Positions 17,194 through 25,752 of a DNA stretch of 64,000 bases are shown piece after piece. Position numbers and translations under genes: made by a program. The stretch is taken from contig CAZOVB010000003.1 of NCBI GenBank assembly GCA_964583095.1, positions 62,001-126,000 of the forward strand. Direction: 5' to 3'. Numbering within the stretch: the first letter of the stretch is position 1; the number at the start of each line of letters is the position of its first letter. Below the pieces are notes generated by a model. The model searched no databases. It saw only the letters and a list, made by a program, of their open reading frames with translations, and was not told the DNA's origin. This stretch comes from CAZOVB01 sp964583095. Lineage in GTDB: Bacteria; Planctomycetota; Phycisphaerae; SM23-33.

Positions 17194-17877
17194 ATGGCTA
17201 AAAAGATCAAACTGACGCGTCCGGAGCTCAAGCGATACCGCGACGAGCTTGCGCGCTTCCAGCGGTATCTGCCGATGCTCAAGCTCAAGCAGCAGCAGTT
17301 GCAGATGACCCTGCGGGAGATCCGACAGAAGCGCGACAGGACGCACCGACAGGTCGAAGAGGCCCGCAGGCGATTCGAGCCCTACCGGGCCGTCCTGCGA
17401 GACCTTTCCGGTCTGAACGTGCGTCACCTGTCCAAGCCCGAGCGCATCCGGACCGGAACGATGAACATCGCCGGCGTGCCCCTGCCGGTCTTCGAAGACT
17501 GCCAGTTCCCCCCCGTGACCTACAGCCTCTTTGCAACGCCGGCCTGGGTGGACCGAGCCCTGGCCGACATGCGGGAAATCAGCAAACTCGAAGCCCAGGT
17601 GGAAGTGCTCGATGAGCAGTTCCGGCTGCTCGATGCCGAGCTGACCAAGATCATCCAGCGCGTGAACCTCTTTGAGAAGATCATGATCCCCTTTGCCAAG
17701 GACGCGATCCGCAAGATCCGCATCAAGCTCGGCGACGAGATGACCGCCGCGGTCGGACGGGCCAAGATCGCCAAGACCAAACTCGAACAGGCCATGGGAG
17801 AAGACGCAGCCGCCGTCGCGGAAACCCGCACCGGCGACGCTGCCCCCTCGGCCCCGGCCCCCACGCGGGAGGACTGA
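17194..17877 (+). CDS. ntpD: V-type ATPase subunit D (central stalk)
   Basis: The 227-residue rotor shaft is two long coiled-coil helices at the ends (LTRPELKRYRDELARFQRYL at the start and FEKIMIPFAKDAIRKIRIKL late) around a short middle domain. The KxxLxxxRxxLxxxxRxLPxLKxK-like opening and the late INLFEK/VNLFEK motif are typical of D. The last ~35 residues are alanine/proline rich and probably disordered. It ends three bases before the start of subunit I. Confidence 0.95.
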   Translation: MAKKIKLTRPELKRYRDELARFQRYLPMLKLKQQQLQMTLREIRQKRDRTHRQVEEARRRFEPYRAVLRDLSGLNVRHLSKPERIRTGTMNIAGVPLPVFEDCQFPPVTYSLFATPAWVDRALADMREISKLEAQVEVLDEQFRLLDAELTKIIQRVNLFEKIMIPFAKDAIRKIRIKLGDEMTAAVGRAKIAKTKLEQAMGEDAAAVAETRTGDAAPSAPAPTRED

Positions 17878-17880
17878 CGC

Positions 17881-19713
17881 ATGATCGTACCGATGCGAAA
17901 AGTCTATGTCGTCTCGCGAGGCGACCGGAAACACCAACTGCTCGAAGCCCTCCGGAGCCTGGGCGTAATGCACGTCGAGCCGGTGGCCCCGGAAAAGGCC
18001 GTCGCGGCCGAAAAGCAGGTCCACGCCCTGCAGGTGCTCAATACCGCCATCCGCATGCTCGGCATGGAAACGCCCCGGGGCCCAAAGCCGCAACTGGATC
18101 CCTACCAAGCCGCCGAAGAAGCCGCCAGGCTCGAGCGCCAGTCGGCCGAGCTGAATTCACGCCTCAATACGCTCTACCGGCAGATCGATGAACTGGACGT
18201 CTGGGGGGATGTCCGTCTCGAACAATTCCGCCGGTTGGAAGAGGCCGGGCTCACCCTGCGATTCTTCGCCGTATCTCCCGAGCAGGTCTCGCAGGTCCAG
18301 GCAGAGCTTGTGACCGTGGTGGCTGAGCCGTACACCGGAAACAGCGTCCTGGTCGCAGCCGCAAGCAGCCAGGGCCGGGTCCAGGCCCCCGAAGATGCCG
18401 AGGCGGTCGAGCTGCCCGCGCGGGACCGACCCAGCATCCGCGAAGAAGCCGCACAGGTCGACAACCAACTCAAGCAGAACCAGCAGCGGCTGGGAGAATT
18501 GGCCCACCTGCTCAAGGAAATCGAGGCCGAACTCGCCCGCCGCGAGGCCCAGGCGCAGTACACCATCGCCGACCGCAGCGGAATGGAGCACGAAGCCCTC
18601 TACGCCATCCAGGGCTGGGTGCCGGCCGAAAAGGCCGACCCGCTCGGCGAAAACCTGGAAAAGGCCGGCCTGCAGGTGGGTGTCCAGGTACTCGAACCCT
18701 CCCAGGACGAGCAACCCCCCACGCTGATCCGCTATCCTCGCTGGGCCAGGCCGATCAAGTCGCTCCTGGGCGTGCTGGGCACGACTCCGGGCTACCGGGA
18801 ATACGATCTGGCGCCGTTTTTCATGCTGGCCATGCCGGTCTTCACCGCGATGCTCGTCGGCGACGCCGGATACGGGCTGATCTTCATGATCGCCGGGGGC
18901 CTGTTCTACAAGAAACTGGTCGCGGCCGGGTCCAAGGCCGCAGCGCAGTTGATCCTCGTCTTCGGAGCAGCCACGTTCATCTGGGGCATGCTCACCGGAA
19001 ACATCTTTGGTGTCGGGCCGGGGCAATTGCCTTCCGGCCTGGCCGCAGCATGGAAACCGTTGGCGCCGTTATGGCGCCCGGAAGCCCAGGCCGAACAAGG
19101 CCGAAACCTGATCATGCAGGTCAGTTTCATCATCGGCCTTGTTCATCTCTCGATGGCGCACATCCGCCAGGCCATCGGGCTGCTGCCCGATCAGCGCGGC
19201 ATTGCCGAGATAGGCTGGATCGGCTTCATCGCGGGCATGTTCACGCTGGTCTGGCTGATGTTCTTCGGCGCGTTGATTCCAGCGATGGTGACGCTTTGGC
19301 TTCTGGTGATCAGTTGGGTGGTCATCGCCCTGTTTTCCAGCCCGGATCCCAATCCGATCAAGCGGATCGTCTTGGGGGTCCTGGGTAACCTGATGAGTAT
19401 TCCCGGCGCGTTTGGCGACATGCTCAGTTACATCCGCCTGATGGCGGTGGGACTGGCCAGTTTCTACATCGCCAGTGCGTTCAACGATCTGGCTTTGCGC
19501 CTGATCTCGGATTCGCTGATCGCCCTTCCCGGGACGATCCTGGTATTGCTTTTCGCGCACAGCCTGAACATCGGGCTTTGCCTTGTAGCCATTTTCGCAC
19601 ACGGTGTGCGACTGAATATGCTCGAATTTTCGACCAACGCGGGTGTGCAGTGGGCCGGGCATCCCTACGCGCCCTTCTCCCTGAAAACCGTACGCAACGA
19701 AGGAGATAGCTGA
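17881..19713 (+). CDS. ntpI: V-type ATPase subunit I (a-type, ion half-channels)
   Basis: The 610-residue protein has a cytoplasmic N-terminal half (about 310 residues, with two coiled-coil stretches) and a membrane half of seven to eight helices. It begins MIVPMRKVYVVSRGD and the membrane half carries FMLAMPVFTAMLVGDAGYGL and SYIRLMAVGLASFYIA, including the essential arginine of the half-channel helix. It forms the static ion path against the K ring. It sits three bases after ntpD and one base before ntpK. Confidence 0.96.
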   Translation: MIVPMRKVYVVSRGDRKHQLLEALRSLGVMHVEPVAPEKAVAAEKQVHALQVLNTAIRMLGMETPRGPKPQLDPYQAAEEAARLERQSAELNSRLNTLYRQIDELDVWGDVRLEQFRRLEEAGLTLRFFAVSPEQVSQVQAELVTVVAEPYTGNSVLVAAASSQGRVQAPEDAEAVELPARDRPSIREEAAQVDNQLKQNQQRLGELAHLLKEIEAELARREAQAQYTIADRSGMEHEALYAIQGWVPAEKADPLGENLEKAGLQVGVQVLEPSQDEQPPTLIRYPRWARPIKSLLGVLGTTPGYREYDLAPFFMLAMPVFTAMLVGDAGYGLIFMIAGGLFYKKLVAAGSKAAAQLILVFGAATFIWGMLTGNIFGVGPGQLPSGLAAAWKPLAPLWRPEAQAEQGRNLIMQVSFIIGLVHLSMAHIRQAIGLLPDQRGIAEIGWIGFIAGMFTLVWLMFFGALIPAMVTLWLLVISWVVIALFSSPDPNPIKRIVLGVLGNLMSIPGAFGDMLSYIRLMAVGLASFYIASAFNDLALRLISDSLIALPGTILVLLFAHSLNIGLCLVAIFAHGVRLNMLEFSTNAGVQWAGHPYAPFSLKTVRNEGDS

Positions 19714-19714
19714 A

Positions 19715-20170
19715 ATGGAATGGTTGGGTCAGATCGGATTCGCCTTGCCACTGGGCCTTGGCGCGATCGGAAGCGCCCTGGGTATCGGAGCCGCAGGCCG
19801 GGCCGCAGCGGGCGCCTGGGCCAAGGAAGCCCGGGCCGGTGAACAAATGAACTTCAAGTACATCGTCCTGACGGGCATGCCCCTGAGCCAGACGATCTAC
19901 GGACTGCTGGTCTCCCTGCTGGTCATCCTGCCCCAGTTGGGCGACACCGCTTACATGGCCGCCAACGGCGGAGCCCTGTTCGTCATCGGGCTGGCCGCCG
20001 GGATCGGCGAACTCTTCAGCGCCTGGATGCAGGGCGCCATCGGTGCCGCCGGCGTCCGCGCGATGTCCGAGGCCGAGGGCAAACCGTTCGCCAATACCAT
20101 GATCGCCATGGGTATTGCCGAGACGGTCGGCATCTTCGCCTTCGTCTTCATGTTCATGCTCATGCCCTAA
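19715..20170 (+). CDS. ntpK: V-type ATPase proteolipid subunit K (double hairpin)
   Basis: The 151-residue proteolipid has four membrane helices arranged as two hairpins. The ion-binding glutamate is E136 in AMGIAETVGIF. The matching position of the first hairpin has no carboxylate, as in vacuolar-type rings that carry one site per four helices. By alignment with the Enterococcus NtpK sodium site (T64, Q65, Q110, E139), this protein shows S58, Q59, Q106 and E136. That suggests sodium rather than proton coupling, which is inference. AAGGAG precedes the ATG. It is last in the operon, and a strong hairpin follows at 20202-20240. Confidence 0.95.
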   Translation: MEWLGQIGFALPLGLGAIGSALGIGAAGRAAAGAWAKEARAGEQMNFKYIVLTGMPLSQTIYGLLVSLLVILPQLGDTAYMAANGGALFVIGLAAGIGELFSAWMQGAIGAAGVRAMSEAEGKPFANTMIAMGIAETVGIFAFVFMFMLMP

Positions 20171-20201
20171 CCCCCCGGGCCCATAGCCGAAGCAAAAGCA
20201 A

Positions 20202-20240
20202 AGCAGCCCGTGCGATCTGGTCCAGGTCGCGCGGGCTGCT
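20202..20240 (+). terminator. Hairpin between the V-ATPase operon and the convergent sugar operon
   Basis: A 14-base stem (20202-20215 with 20227-20240, one G-T wobble) closes an 11-base loop. The T-rich tail is weak (GTTCTTCTCC). It lies 32 bases after ntpK and 36 bases before the end of the convergent isomerase gene, so it can stop transcription from either side. Confidence 0.65.
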
Positions 20241-20275
20241 GTTCTTCTCCAACTTCCCGAAAAGCGTTTCTCGCC

Positions 20276-21730
20276 TCAGGCTCCCTCCACCACCTGGCAC
20301 TCGATGCCCAGCGCCCAGGCCACCCGCCGGATCTCGCCGGCCCTGTGGCCGATGCCCAGGGCGAAGTGGTGCGTGGGCCCCGCCGCGAACCAGCGCTTCA
20401 AAAACGTCACCGCGTCGGGCTCAAAGAACCCACGCGTGTTGGTGTTGCCGGTGGGCGGGATCGGCCCGGCCACGCTCTGACCCTCCCCTACCACGAACTT
20501 GAGCTTGCCCTGGCAGGTCTGGGAGATGCTCAGCATCGTGATGGGCCCCTCGCGAAGCTTGAACTCCACCGAGGCCCCGCTGCCGGGTTTGCCGTGGTAC
20601 TTGACCAAACTTCGCAGCAACGGCTTGCCCTGGGCGACATTGAGATGATGAGGCCCGTCGTGGCCGACCAGCACGAAGCCCTCGTTGAAATCGATCGGGT
20701 GAAACTCGGCAAAGCTGCCTCCAATGTCCAGGCGATCCATGATCATCATGGCCAGGCACGTCTTGAGATCCAGCTCGCCGCACATCGGGAACCCCGCGGC
20801 GGTGAGCAAGGAATTGCCCACGATCAGGTTCGTAACCACCTTGCGGATTTCACTGTCTTCCAGGCCCTCGTAGTAGTAGGCCAGGCCGTCCAGGTCGCGG
20901 ACCTCCACGAACTGCTCCAGCGCCTCAGCCACGCGGGCGGCGGTTTCCATGTCCTCCTCGGTGAGCTTGCGCGTGACGGGGTCGGACCCGGGCTCGGGCG
21001 TGTCAAAGAACTCCAGGATCTGCTTCTTGCGTTCCTCGACTCTCTCGGAGCTGACCTGCCGGTAGAGGGCCTGGAGCTCGTCTGCCTCGCACTGCACCAC
21101 GTGACAGCCCACCTGGGCGGTGAGCATCGTCGGATCGGTGTGCATGTCCAGCATGGCCTCGAGGACGTGTCCCATCTGTCCGATTCGGGCCCGGCCCAGG
21201 TCGTGCAGGACCATTGCGACGCGACACCAGCTCCGGATGTCTTCCCGTGCCTGCTCGTCGCCTTCCAGTTGCCCGATGACCACAGGCGGGATCGGTTTGC
21301 CCAGACGCCGGGCGACGCCCACGAATTCCGGACAGGCGCAGATCGGATCATTGACCAACTGGCGGTAGGTGTTGGCCTGGTCGTAGTCCAGGGCGGCGTC
21401 GGGTTGCAGGGCCACAAGGATGATCGGCACGTCCAGGCTGCGACAGATCACGCCGAAGGTCCCGCTGGTGGCATAGGTGACCATGTCCACCAGCAGAAGA
21501 TCGATGCCGGCTGCGGCGATATCGAGACTCTTCTCCTGGGCGAGCTGGGGATTGTCGATCATCCCGAAGGAGACGACCTCCACGCCGCAGGCTTCCACCA
21601 GGCCCTCGAACGTCTTGAGATGGCCGGTGAGCTCTTCGAGCAGACCGGGGAACTGGCCCCAGTACGTATCGTGGCCGACTCCCATGACGCCCACGCGGGC
21701 GGTGAGGGGCTTTCGTCTTTGAATCTGCAT
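20276..21730 (-). CDS. L-arabinose/L-fucose isomerase family protein
   Basis: The 484-residue protein belongs to the arabinose/fucose isomerase superfamily, which interconverts aldoses and ketoses using a divalent metal. It has the N-terminal Rossmann-like domain (VGVMGVGHDTYWGQFPGL; LLLVDMVTYATSGTFGVI), a central domain with CGELDLKTCLAMMIMDRL, and a C-terminal part with VGHDGPHHLN and THHFALGIGH, where the metal-binding histidines are expected. The substrate cannot be told from sequence. It follows the glycosidase by 11 bases with GGAGC before its ATG, so it probably processes a sugar freed by that enzyme (for example rhamnose, fucose or arabinose). Confidence 0.85.
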   Translation of the reverse strand: MQIQRRKPLTARVGVMGVGHDTYWGQFPGLLEELTGHLKTFEGLVEACGVEVVSFGMIDNPQLAQEKSLDIAAAGIDLLLVDMVTYATSGTFGVICRSLDVPIILVALQPDAALDYDQANTYRQLVNDPICACPEFVGVARRLGKPIPPVVIGQLEGDEQAREDIRSWCRVAMVLHDLGRARIGQMGHVLEAMLDMHTDPTMLTAQVGCHVVQCEADELQALYRQVSSERVEERKKQILEFFDTPEPGSDPVTRKLTEEDMETAARVAEALEQFVEVRDLDGLAYYYEGLEDSEIRKVVTNLIVGNSLLTAAGFPMCGELDLKTCLAMMIMDRLDIGGSFAEFHPIDFNEGFVLVGHDGPHHLNVAQGKPLLRSLVKYHGKPGSGASVEFKLREGPITMLSISQTCQGKLKFVVGEGQSVAGPIPPTGNTNTRGFFEPDAVTFLKRWFAAGPTHHFALGIGHRAGEIRRVAWALGIECQVVEGA

Positions 21731-21741
21731 TGCTTGCTCCG

Positions 21742-24700
21742 TCAGTTGCCCAGCAGAATTCGGGCGCCCGAGCCGAGCCCGAATTTCCGCAGGAGGTAAT
21801 CGTCTGTCCAGGCCAGGGTGTCCTCACGCCGGTTCTCCGGCAGCCACCACTGGGGATAGCCCCGGCCGGTCTTGCGATCGAATCGGCCAAAGAAAGCGGC
21901 AAAGCCCCAGCATTCCCTTGCCTCGCCCTGGGGCCGGTGCAGCGGGCCCATCAGGTTCCGAAGGGAGGAGATCAATTCGATCCGCAGGTCATTTTCTCCC
22001 GGCTGGAGGTATTGCCCGATGGCCAGCCTTCGGGGCGTCCAGGCGATGCGCCCGGCCTGGCGACCGTTCAGGGTCACCACCGCTGTGCAGGCATCGAGTT
22101 GGGGCAGCTCCAGGATGGCTCCGGCCAGGTGGGCATCGTCGGGGATGTTAATCTTCCGGGCCAGCGTGAGCCGGCCGCAGAAGAACGCAAAGCCTTCGGA
22201 GATCAGATCCTCTCCCCGCAGTTGCTCTGGCTTTGCGATGATGCGCCCGGGCCCGGCGATCCTACGGCAACGCTCCTGCTGAGGCCGGCTGGATGTTTCA
22301 GTGGCCACGGCGAAATCTCCCACGATGGCGGCCGGCTCGATCTCGCTGCCGCCCAGATTCGCAAAGAGCCTCATGAGGCCCTGGGCCTTTTCCAACGGCT
22401 CGAACCTGCGCGAAATGCGGATCCGATTCTCTCCCGAGACCAGCGTGTCTTCCAGATCCACACACTCGAAGCTTCGGTCCCAGTAGTGGCCTGGCAGTTT
22501 GCCCTCGAGCGGTTGACCATTGACCTCCACCTGCCAGGCCGGAGCATCCTCCAGCAGCAGTTGGGCCCCGCTGGGAGCGGCATCGACGTCCACGTCGAAC
22601 TCCAGGGCGATCGGCCCGCGGTAGCTGCCCCCCGGCTGCTCCTCTTGCAAAATCTGCTGGATGGCGGTTACGGGGATCTTCGGCCCCGGGGCCTGGTCGC
22701 CCATCTGGAGCCTCGCAAAATCCAGCACCATCGCGTTGGGGGTACATTTCACAAGTTCCCAGGGACCTTGCAACTCCAGGGACCTGCCCGTCGGAAGCGT
22801 AACGCTCGCGGATTTGTCCTCACCGCGTCCCTTCCGGCCGACCAGAAGCAATCGCGACTGCCACGGCTCGAACTCCAGCGAAGCTTCGGGGCCCGGCAGA
22901 GAGATCCTCTCGCCGCAGGCAAGATCCACCTGGTAAAGCTTGCCTGCCTCGGGACCTGGGGAAACCTTCACGGGCCCCAGCGACTCGGACTGGGCGTTGA
23001 GCAGCAGTGCGACGCGGCGGCCATCGTCCAGAACGCGCTCGTGCAGGAGCAGATTTCCGCCCCCGCTTTCGGGGGTCTGGACCTGAATGCGATCCGGATC
23101 CCAGGCTCCAAGCGCCTGATCCAGGGCGGAGGCGTTGGCCTCTACCGGCGTGCAGCGATTGGCGATCGCCTCGGCCCGGCAGGAAGGGTCGGCGTCGATC
23201 ATCGTTGGCCCCTGCCCGACGAGTAGAATCTTCCCGCCGGCATCGAGGAACTGCTCGATCAGGTCGGCTGTGGAGGCCCGGAGGCTCTGGTTGCCGCAGA
23301 GACACAGGACCGGGTAGTCCATCTGCCCGACGCGGAATCGGTTCTCATGGACGCCTCCAATCTGGGCCAGCATGGCTTCATCGGCGTAATGGAAACCGCG
23401 CCGGGTGGCCAGGAGAGCTTCGCTCAGGCGCGCGAAGTGAAGGTTCAGCCTCCCGATTTCTTCCATCGACCGGGCGTCGGGTTTGGGCTCGTAAAGGGTG
23501 TGGGCCGTCTCGATAGGATGAACGACCAGGACCTCCGCGACGTATCTGCCCTCGGTCAGTGCGTTCTGGAGGCGAGTGAAATGACCAGCCACCATGTCGT
23601 TCTCGCTCCACCAGGGCTGGTGGACGTTCATGCTGGGCGGGTAGATCCGCTTTCGCCGCCCTCGCAGGGAATAGAACGAGCCGTGGAGACAGCGGATGTT
23701 GATTCCCAGTATCGCGAACCATTCGCCGATGCGCTTGCGGTCTTCGAAGCTCAGGCCGGCCGAGGCCACGCCGTACATCTCGCTGAGTACATCCGTCTGA
23801 CCGTTCTGGGCTGCGGCCGATGCGCACTGCACCGGCGTCTGGACGAACCGCGGCGAAGCCTGGTCGGATTCGACCTCCTTCCCGTGCCACCAGTGGAGGT
23901 CTTCGGTGAGATGGTCGATGCCCGGGATGCCCATCTTGGCATAGAGCGGCATGCAGGCGGCCGTTCGGGAGGTCTGAACCTTCAGCGTGTCCTCGCCCAT
24001 CAGGTGACCGGTGAACAGCAGCGCGTGTCGATTGCACCAGTCGGAGATCTTGGTGAAGTAGCCCTGGCCAAGGACATCGATCATCGCGGTCCAGTAGTGA
24101 TGGCGGAATTTCCGCCACGGGCCCTGCCGACGAAAGAGGCTCCCGACGTGCTCTGTCGGATCGGTGCCCCACTTGCGATGGAAGGTTTCGAGAACCGCCT
24201 GCCCCCAGGCGGGCTGATCGGCTGAAAGAGCCGGCTCGTCGACCCAGATCGCCTCGACCACCGAGCCGAAAAGGTGACCGTAGCGCTGAACGTAGGCTCC
24301 TTCGTAGGCCTGTTGCAGGTAGAATTCGATCGCCTCGGGACTGGTCAGGTCCAACACGTTGTCCCTGCGCCTGGAGACGATGCGCAGCTCGCCGGCCTGG
24401 GCCAGAAGCTCATCTTCCTCCTCGATTTGCTCGCCCTCTTCCAGTGCTCTCAGGACGCGCGAATGGTGCACGGCGGGCAGGTTGGGGATGGCGTTGGGCA
24501 TATAGCCGGCCTGGAGCCAGACCTTCATGTCGAGCTTGGCGGCCTCATCGAGAATGCAATCGAGGCAGTCGAACCATTCGGTGCTCATGTACGGGGTCCG
24601 CAGGCCGTTGTAGGTCCGCGTGATGACCCTGGCCCAGCCGGTTTCTTTGAAGGCCCGCAGTTGGCGTCGAAGCTCTTCGGGCTCCAGGCGGTCGTTGAGC

Positions 24701-24759
24701 ATCCAGAGGGTCACGTCGCGAGGCGGGGGATTTTGCAGGTCAAGCGGGTCGGGGGACAT
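21742..24759 (-). CDS. Large glycoside hydrolase, GH106 (alpha-L-rhamnosidase)-like
   Basis: The 1005-residue protein has no signal peptide at the preferred start (ATG 24759, with AAAGGAAA upstream). The N-terminal ~400 residues look like a (beta/alpha)8 barrel: WARVITRTYNGLRTPYMSTE, MKVWLQAGYMPNAIPNLP, and EAIWVDEPALS, which contains candidate acid residues. A middle region resembles a glutamine amidotransferase-like or trimerisation domain of family glycosidases (YPVLCLCGNQ; GGKILLVGQG). The last ~350 residues contain galactose-binding beta-sandwich segments. The layout best fits GH106 and relatives. The gene overlaps iclR by 20 bases, so it is co-expressed with its likely regulator and with the isomerase. 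Cytoplasmic action on an imported oligosaccharide is an inference. Confidence 0.7.
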   Translation of the reverse strand: MSPDPLDLQNPPPRDVTLWMLNDRLEPEELRRQLRAFKETGWARVITRTYNGLRTPYMSTEWFDCLDCILDEAAKLDMKVWLQAGYMPNAIPNLPAVHHSRVLRALEEGEQIEEEDELLAQAGELRIVSRRRDNVLDLTSPEAIEFYLQQAYEGAYVQRYGHLFGSVVEAIWVDEPALSADQPAWGQAVLETFHRKWGTDPTEHVGSLFRRQGPWRKFRHHYWTAMIDVLGQGYFTKISDWCNRHALLFTGHLMGEDTLKVQTSRTAACMPLYAKMGIPGIDHLTEDLHWWHGKEVESDQASPRFVQTPVQCASAAAQNGQTDVLSEMYGVASAGLSFEDRKRIGEWFAILGINIRCLHGSFYSLRGRRKRIYPPSMNVHQPWWSENDMVAGHFTRLQNALTEGRYVAEVLVVHPIETAHTLYEPKPDARSMEEIGRLNLHFARLSEALLATRRGFHYADEAMLAQIGGVHENRFRVGQMDYPVLCLCGNQSLRASTADLIEQFLDAGGKILLVGQGPTMIDADPSCRAEAIANRCTPVEANASALDQALGAWDPDRIQVQTPESGGGNLLLHERVLDDGRRVALLLNAQSESLGPVKVSPGPEAGKLYQVDLACGERISLPGPEASLEFEPWQSRLLLVGRKGRGEDKSASVTLPTGRSLELQGPWELVKCTPNAMVLDFARLQMGDQAPGPKIPVTAIQQILQEEQPGGSYRGPIALEFDVDVDAAPSGAQLLLEDAPAWQVEVNGQPLEGKLPGHYWDRSFECVDLEDTLVSGENRIRISRRFEPLEKAQGLMRLFANLGGSEIEPAAIVGDFAVATETSSRPQQERCRRIAGPGRIIAKPEQLRGEDLISEGFAFFCGRLTLARKINIPDDAHLAGAILELPQLDACTAVVTLNGRQAGRIAWTPRRLAIGQYLQPGENDLRIELISSLRNLMGPLHRPQGEARECWGFAAFFGRFDRKTGRGYPQWWLPENRREDTLAWTDDYLLRKFGLGSGARILLGN

Positions 24760-25519
24760 CGTCGGTTTCCTTTGCAGGTTCGGTATTACGTTGCAGGGCC
24801 TGGGTGGCGCGCCGAGCGGCGGCTTCGAGAGATTCCAGGCAGAGGCGGCGGTGTCGGTCGCGCCATCGCGCTTTGGGAACGGAACAACTGATGGCCGCTT
24901 CAATCCGTCCCCCTTGGCCAAGGACCGGTGCAGCGCAGAAGACGACATGTGGCGTGTAATCGCCGACGATCAGAACCTTTGCCGCGCGAACGCGGGCACA
25001 GCGGTCTTCCAGGGCCTGGATTGAATCGATGTCGGCCCAGGCGGCCCCGGGAAGGTCGATGCGCCCGACAAGCTCTTTTCGCTGTTGGGCGGTCAGATGA
25101 CCGACCAGGACGCGTCCGGTGGCCAGTTGCCAGAGGTTCTCGGCCTTGTCGAGTTGCGGCCGGGTGGTGAGCTCCTGATCGCCGGCGGCCAGGAGGAGGA
25201 TGCGTCGCTGATCGTCCCGCAGAACCGCCAGCGTGCAGGTTTCGCCCAGGGCGGAACTGAGCTGCTCGAGGACGGGCCCGGTGCAGGTTCGCAGGAGGGC
25301 GTCGGGGTCCATGCCGCCTGCAAGCTGGGCCAGCCTGGGGCCGATCCGGTAGCCTCTCTGGCCATCGCCGGCGACCGCTCCGAGCTGTTCCAGGCTTCTA
25401 AGAATGTTGCAAAGTGTGCTCTTGGCAATGCCGGTCCGGTCGCTGAGTTGCTTGAGCGTACAGGCAGAGCGCGAGAGATGTTCCATCGCCGCAAAGGCCC
25501 GTTGAAGTACCTGGATCAT
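24740..25519 (-). CDS. IclR family transcriptional regulator
   Basis: The 259-residue regulator has the N-terminal winged helix-turn-helix (QVLQRAFAAMEHLSR; LKQLSDRTGIAKSTLCNILR) followed by the IclR effector domain (VLEQLSSALGETCTLAVL; LATGRVLVGHLTAQQRKELV; IEAAISCSVPKARW). IclR proteins bind a small-molecule effector, often a sugar-derived acid. It is the first gene of the iclR - glycosidase - isomerase operon, and a palindrome near its promoter suggests self-regulation. Its ligand is unknown but likely comes from the glycan handled by the operon. Confidence 0.92.
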   Translation of the reverse strand: MIQVLQRAFAAMEHLSRSACTLKQLSDRTGIAKSTLCNILRSLEQLGAVAGDGQRGYRIGPRLAQLAGGMDPDALLRTCTGPVLEQLSSALGETCTLAVLRDDQRRILLLAAGDQELTTRPQLDKAENLWQLATGRVLVGHLTAQQRKELVGRIDLPGAAWADIDSIQALEDRCARVRAAKVLIVGDYTPHVVFCAAPVLGQGGRIEAAISCSVPKARWRDRHRRLCLESLEAAARRATQALQRNTEPAKETDDVPRPA

Positions 25520-25536
25520 AATGGTTCCACAATATT

Positions 25537-25584
25537 GAACGAATGTTCCTTATGGTAGAATACACGATCCGGGTTGACCGTCAA
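25537..25584 (-). promoter_or_regulatory. Promoter and putative IclR operator of the sugar operon
   Basis: On the minus strand TTGACG (25579-25584) and TATTCT (25557-25562) are spaced by 16 bases. Just downstream, across the expected start site, lies GAACATTCGTTC (25537-25548), an imperfect 12-base palindrome with GAAC/GTTC arms. A further GGAAC copy lies near the start codon. The position over the start site suits repression by the IclR protein. Confidence 0.55.
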
Positions 25585-25752
25585 GGGGGGAAAGGAATTT
25601 CCCGCCGGGAAAAGGGGCACCTTGGCCGGGGATTCGGCGAGAGAGTCTTTTGAGGGCCCAGGAAAACATTGCGGGGCGCTGACGTTGGGAAGGTTGGCCG
25701 GCCCGGGCGGAAATCGAGGCGATGGACAGACGACCGGCATCGAGGCCGAGAG

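Noticed and set aside
15706..18108. An 800-codon open frame on the minus strand.
   Set aside because: It is antisense to the V-ATPase B, D and I genes, which are unmistakable.
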